Shown one piece after another: positions 16,001-18,220 of a stretch of 18,220 bases of DNA; position 1 is the first letter of the stretch, and every line of letters starts with the position of its first letter. The notes beneath the pieces were generated by a model. The model had not been told where the DNA came from, made no database searches, and saw only the letters and a program-made list of their open reading frames with translations. Source of the stretch: JACKOD01 sp041591635. GTDB taxonomy: Bacteria; Pseudomonadota; Gammaproteobacteria; Pseudomonadales; Oleiphilaceae. The stretch covers positions 1-18,220 of the forward strand of contig JBFHRO010000044.1 in the NCBI GenBank assembly GCA_041591635.1, in the 5' to 3' direction. A program made the position numbers and the translations under genes.

Positions 16001-16492
16001 ATTCTCGATGTTTCCATGCCTGGCATCTCGGGGCTCGAACTGGCCCAGACCCTGCGCCAGCGGCAGATCCGGGCACCGGTGCTGATGCTCTCGGCCAATG
16101 CCCAGCTACCCGGCCCGGTGCCCGGCGGCAAAACCCCCTATAACGATTATCTGGTCAAGCCGATCAGCAACTCGGCGCTGCTCGACAAGCTCGCCCGCTG
16201 GCTCGAACTCAAATGGATCACCCAGAACGCGACTCCCGAGGCCACCCCCGCGCTGCCGGCGGCCCCGGTGGCAGTGGCGCCCCTGGCGGTGCCCGATCAC
16301 CCCTTGATTCGCGAACTCAAGGCCTATGCCGAGATGGGCTACCGCAAGGGGGTGGTGCAAACCCTGGCCCAGCTTAAAACCCTGGACATTCTGAGCCAGG
16401 CCACCCTGTCACATCTGGATGGCCTGTGTCAGGCCTTTTTGTTCGAGCCTTTAGCCAACGCCCTGGAGCTGCAAGCCGATGACCCAGGTTAA
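13070..16492 (+). CDS. Hybrid sensor histidine kinase with NCS1 transporter-like sensor domain and cysteine cluster
   Basis: An 1140-residue membrane kinase. Residues 44-475 contain about 11-12 membrane helices resembling NCS1 nucleobase/cytosine/allantoin permeases, for example LTRGAGFGYLGSTITSLIYA (105-124). An eight-cysteine cluster follows (Cys511, 514, 526, 534, 537, 538, 544, 548), probably a metal site, then two more helices (about 580-600 and 618-640) and a coiled coil (650-685). The kinase core has the phosphorylated His694 (SHELRTPL), Asn812 (LLSNAVKYT), DTGSGI (839-844) and GTGLGL (869-874). A receiver domain follows with DDD 936-938, phospho-acceptor Asp980 and Lys1030. A Pro/Ala linker leads to a helical C-terminal region (1076-1140). 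The gene lies 30 bases after the small His-rich protein and overlaps the regulator gene by 14 bases. Sensing of urea or a related nitrogen compound is inferred from context. The SLC5-type sensor of CbrA is analogous but a different transporter family; NCS1 assignment is moderately sure. Confidence 0.9.
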   Translation: MTAPKQKILKVRRHYNQWVANQTLEDFALRFTAHKSRHMSISRVGQTALGATAFLALESIAAAVTLSYGFTNAVLAMLVVAVIIFVTGFPIAYHCARYGLDIDLLTRGAGFGYLGSTITSLIYASFTFIFFAIEAAIMAAALQALFAIPLSVGYFLCSVAVIPIVIRGITTISKFQVGTQKLWLGLQILAIAVVLWNEFAALDAWMQYQPQSVPATAGFDWLLFGAATSVLFALVAQIGEQVDYLRFLPEKTAQNQKHWWFWLVLAGPGWVFIGLIKMLFGSFVAYLAITEGASLLVASDPTYMYQRAFAYITQSPTFALVLAALMVIISQMKINVTNAYAGSIAWSNFFSRATHSHPGRVVWLVFNVTIALILMELGIHKVLEAILGIFAIVAVSWLGCLSADLLINKPLGLSPKGLEFKRGHLYDINPVGIGGMVLATGVGMLSYLGLFGPHSANLSHFVSLLVCFVAVPLLGWATRGKYYLARQSPELIPLLAAAEPGLSRSEPSLFCGVCENPFELADMSYCSVYAQPICSLCCSLDVRCLDSCKPHARLSRQLANFLRRFMTGRSVAIINSRLGRFLGLLLLTNLINGALLALVYKQMVPHSLSEQLILQQSFWTLFFIFLIVTGIISWLFLLAHESRVVAQMESNRQTRKLMREISAHEKTDKELQRAKEQAEKANDAKSRYLSGISHELRTPLQSILGYAQLLSDKTGADEGVTRGLKIIHRSGQHLADLIEGLLDISKIEAGRLELYRNRVALPELLEELATLFSLQASQKGIDFHYQVEGRLPATVMTDEKRLRQILINLLSNAVKYTQKGQVSFGVHYRSQVAEFSIRDTGSGIDSAHLARIFDPFERVRNAHTPNVQGTGLGLTIVKLLTDIMGGELQVASVLGEGSCFTVNLMLPWVNTQTQEATSRAKVIGYEGYQRTICLVDDDPVLRGLLSDLLIPLGFVTLEAFDADSCLRLLDDAQPDLFILDVSMPGISGLELAQTLRQRQIRAPVLMLSANAQLPGPVPGGKTPYNDYLVKPISNSALLDKLARWLELKWITQNATPEATPALPAAPVAVAPLAVPDHPLIRELKAYAEMGYRKGVVQTLAQLKTLDILSQATLSHLDGLCQAFLFEPLANALELQADDPG

Positions 16493-17393
16493 CCAGACCG
16501 ACATAGTGCTGGTGGTGGACGATTCGCCCGATGCCCTGAGCCTGATCAACGATGCACTCGAAGCCCAGGGGCTGGACGTGCTGGTGGCGCTTGAGGGACG
16601 CCAGGCGCTGACCATTGCCCGGCGCATCCGCCCGGATGTGATTTTGCTGGATGCCGTGATGCCGGTGATGGATGGCTTTGAAACCTGCAAACAGCTCAAG
16701 GCCCAGGCCGAGCTGGCCGACATACCGGTGATTTTCATGACCGGCCTGTCGGCCACCGATGATATCGTTCGCGGTCTTGAGGTTGGCGGTGTGGACTATC
16801 TGGTCAAGCCCATCAATCCGGCCGAATTGATCGCACGCATGAAGGTGCATCTGCACAACGCCCGCCTTGCCAAGAGTGCCCGGCACGCCCTCGACAGTAC
16901 CGGTCAGCACCTGTTCACCGCCAGCACCCTGGGGGAAATACGCTGGGCCACACCGCAAACCTATGCGCTGCTGGCCAAGGCCCGGGTCGATGGCCGGGAT
17001 GTCAAGGGGCCTTTTTGCCAGCAGTTGCAACGCTGGCTGAACAAGGCCCAAAAGGGTGCGCAAAGCGGCGCCCTGCAAGGGCTCGACTATCCGCTGTCGC
17101 TGTCTTTTGTGGGTCAGCACACCAATGGCGAGGCGCTAATAAAACTCATCGACGGCAAACGGCCCACCGAAGCCGCCTTGCTGCGTGCTAGACTGGAGCT
17201 GACCGATCGCGAATCCGAAGTGCTGTTTTGGGTGGCCCACGGCAAAAGCAACCGGGAGGTGGCGCAGATTCTGAGTGTGAGCCCGCGGACGGTGAACAAG
17301 CATCTGGAACTCATCTTTCCCAAGCTGGGGGTCGAAAACCGCACGGCTGCCGCCGCCGTGGCGCTCAAAGTGCTTGCGGCACCCGACGCCTGA
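16479..17393 (+). CDS. Response regulator: receiver, middle (PAS-like) region and LuxR/NarL-type HTH
   Basis: A 304-residue DNA-binding response regulator, very probably the partner of the hybrid kinase, whose 3' end it overlaps by 14 bases. The receiver (8-125) has Asp14/Asp15, phospho-acceptor Asp58 (ILLDAVMP), Thr88 and Lys110 (YLVKP). Residues 139-235 form a middle region starting LFTASTLGEIRWATPQTYAL that resembles a degenerate PAS fold; most NarL-type regulators have only a short linker here. The C-terminal LuxR-type HTH (239-300) includes LTDRESEVLFWVAHGKSNRE and VSPRTVNKHLELIFPKLGVE, with all typical positions kept. It is expected to bind inverted repeats as a dimer; the 7-2-7 dyads before urtA are the obvious candidate. 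No separate histidine phosphotransfer protein is encoded nearby, so direct transfer from His694 or a relay through another protein are both possible. Confidence 0.93.
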   Translation: MTQVNQTDIVLVVDDSPDALSLINDALEAQGLDVLVALEGRQALTIARRIRPDVILLDAVMPVMDGFETCKQLKAQAELADIPVIFMTGLSATDDIVRGLEVGGVDYLVKPINPAELIARMKVHLHNARLAKSARHALDSTGQHLFTASTLGEIRWATPQTYALLAKARVDGRDVKGPFCQQLQRWLNKAQKGAQSGALQGLDYPLSLSFVGQHTNGEALIKLIDGKRPTEAALLRARLELTDRESEVLFWVAHGKSNREVAQILSVSPRTVNKHLELIFPKLGVENRTAAAAVALKVLAAPDA

Positions 17394-17450
17394 GCGGGTT
17401 GCGGTTCGAGCCTGCCTTCAGTGCGTGCCAACGCCACACCAAGGAGTTTT

Positions 17451-17987
17451 ATGTTTTCTCTGCCCGCATCCGTACCCCTTGCGTGGCTCGGCCGGTGCCT
17501 TGGGCTGACGGGGCTGGTCATCAGCCTGTCGGCCTGTGCCGAACGCACGGCTTCTCCTCATTCACCCCCGCCCGCGCCGGTGGCGAACCTGCGTTATAGC
17601 AGCGCCTATTGCGGTGACGGCGGGGCGCAGCTAGCGGCCCGCCGCCTGTCAACGGCGGCCCGGTGGCACGGGTTTTATGCCGCGCAGCTGCAAATGACAT
17701 CCCCCGCCAGAATCGAGCCGGATTTTGCCCGGGAAGAACTGCTCTGGATCAGTCTGGGCAGTCGTCCCACCGGGGGCTATCAACTGCAACTGGCTGGCGC
17801 ACACCGTACGGCCGACCGGCTGATTGTGTCGCTGACCCAAAGTGCGCCGGCGGCCGGCCGTTTTCGCACCCAGGTAATCACCAGCCCTTGTGTGCTGGTG
17901 AGCATTGAACAGGCCCACGACCAGCCCATTGAACTGACCGGCGACCTGCCGGGCCTGCCCCTGGTGCTGGAGCCGGCATCGCACTGA
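17451..17987 (+). CDS. Lipoprotein with PrcB-like C-terminal domain
   Basis: A predicted lipoprotein of 178 residues. A lipoprotein signal peptide ends in the lipobox LSAC with Cys29 as the lipid-carrying residue. A Pro-rich linker (PHSPPPAPVA, about 35-44) follows. Residues 98-175 contain LWISLGSRPTGGYQLQL and later SPCVLVSIE, the signature of the PrcB C-terminal (protease complex subunit) fold seen in many bacterial envelope proteins of unclear role. Two further cysteines (54 and 147) could form a disulfide. The ATG at 17451 has AAGGAG at 17441-17446 and starts directly at the signal peptide; a longer frame from 17421 lacks these. It lies 57 bases after the regulator, so co-transcription is possible, but no functional tie to urea is evident. 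Confidence 0.8.
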   Translation: MFSLPASVPLAWLGRCLGLTGLVISLSACAERTASPHSPPPAPVANLRYSSAYCGDGGAQLAARRLSTAARWHGFYAAQLQMTSPARIEPDFAREELLWISLGSRPTGGYQLQLAGAHRTADRLIVSLTQSAPAAGRFRTQVITSPCVLVSIEQAHDQPIELTGDLPGLPLVLEPASH

Positions 17988-18007
17988 GGCCTGGCCCCGC
18001 CTGCAGG

Positions 18008-18036
18008 TTGCACTTTCGCTGGTTTGCATTAAGCTA
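18008..18036 (+). promoter_or_regulatory. Possible parE promoter
   Basis: TTGCAC (18008-18013) is a good -35 box. The element 16-17 bases downstream (TAAGCT or AAGCTA, 18030-18036) matches the -10 consensus poorly. It lies 35 bases before the parE start, in a gap with no other candidate. Confidence 0.35.
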
Positions 18037-18070
18037 ACCGCCACTTTTTGGCAGCACAAAGACCGAATTC

Positions 18071-18220
18071 ATGACCAATAAAACCTATACCGCCGATTCT
18101 ATCGAAGTGCTCAGCGGCCTTGATCCCGTACGCAAGCGCCCCGGCATGTACACCGAAACCACACGTCCTAACCACCTGGCCCAGGAGGTGATAGACAACA
18201 GCGTCGATGAGGCGCTGGCC
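18071..18220 (+). CDS. parE: DNA topoisomerase IV subunit B ParE, N-terminal 50 residues (3' end outside window)
   Basis: First 50 codons of the ATPase subunit of topoisomerase IV, which with ParC unlinks daughter chromosomes. The visible sequence begins MTNKTYTADSIEVLSGLDPV and continues through RKRPGMYTETTRPNHLAQEV to IDNSVDEALA. These are the opening blocks of the GHKL ATPase domain, including the Asn/Asp region that binds magnesium-ATP. The wording TTRPNHLAQEVIDNSVDEA separates ParE from GyrB, which normally has GLHHLVFEVVDNSIDEA at this place. The ATG at 18071 gives the usual ParE N-terminus, although the ribosome site is weak. The gene is a housekeeping neighbour unrelated to urea use and marks this as a chromosomal region. 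Confidence 0.95.
   Translation, partial: MTNKTYTADSIEVLSGLDPVRKRPGMYTETTRPNHLAQEVIDNSVDEALA

Noticed and set aside
13070..16492. CbrA-type SLC5 sensor kinase
   Set aside because: The membrane domain reads like NCS1 permeases (RGAGFGYLGS), and the STAC and PAS regions of CbrA are replaced by a cysteine cluster and two helices; CbrA is an analogy only.
1..18220. Insertion sequences, tRNA or rRNA genes, phage genes
   Set aside because: No transposase, integrase, cloverleaf or rRNA-like segment was seen on either strand.

Overview
The window is about 18.2 kb of GC-rich (roughly 60%) DNA from a gammaproteobacterium, probably a marine or Pseudomonas-related lineage such as the Cellvibrio/Saccharophagus/Marinobacter groups. 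This placement is inferred from the ParE N-terminus, the urt-ure gene order and the desaturase type, not from a database search. Nearly all coding sequence is on the + strand.

Layout: (1) 2-202, the last 66 codons of an unrecognised gene. (2) 339-1478, a membrane fatty-acid (acyl-CoA type) desaturase with a long charged coiled-coil tail, a TACACTTGTA dyad upstream and a hairpin terminator downstream. (3) 1544-1611, a control region with two 18-bp dyads 22 bp apart, placed just upstream of a -10-like box. (4) 1655-7422, a complete urea ABC transporter, urtA-B-C-D-E, with a strong hairpin between urtA and urtB and ATGA overlaps from urtB to urtE. (5) 7424-12796, a complete nickel urease cluster, ureD-A-B-C-E-F-G. 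The ureD-ureA gap holds six tandem units that begin at the ureD stop codon. (6) 12833-13039, a tiny exported one-helix protein rich in histidine. (7) 13070-17393, an 1140-residue hybrid histidine kinase whose sensor is a whole transporter-like membrane domain (NCS1/cytosine-permease-like) followed by an eight-cysteine cluster, and overlapping it a response regulator with a LuxR/NarL-type DNA-binding domain. (8) 17451-17987, a PrcB-like lipoprotein. (9) 18071 to the end, the start of parE.

How the genes fit together: UrtABCDE imports urea, and UreABC hydrolyses it to ammonia and carbon dioxide after UreDEFG load nickel. The transporter-like kinase and its regulator are encoded directly behind the enzyme genes, as expected if they sense urea or a related nitrogen compound and control the operon. 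Dyad 1 upstream of urtA has a 7-2-7 layout with TAC/GTA ends, the architecture known for NarL-family regulators, and dyad 2 shares its inner half-site. The most interesting hypothesis is therefore a self-contained urea-utilisation module: transporter-like sensor kinase, NarL-type regulator, tandem 7-2-7 boxes, then urt-ure. The link between regulator and boxes is inference; the parts are visible in the sequence.
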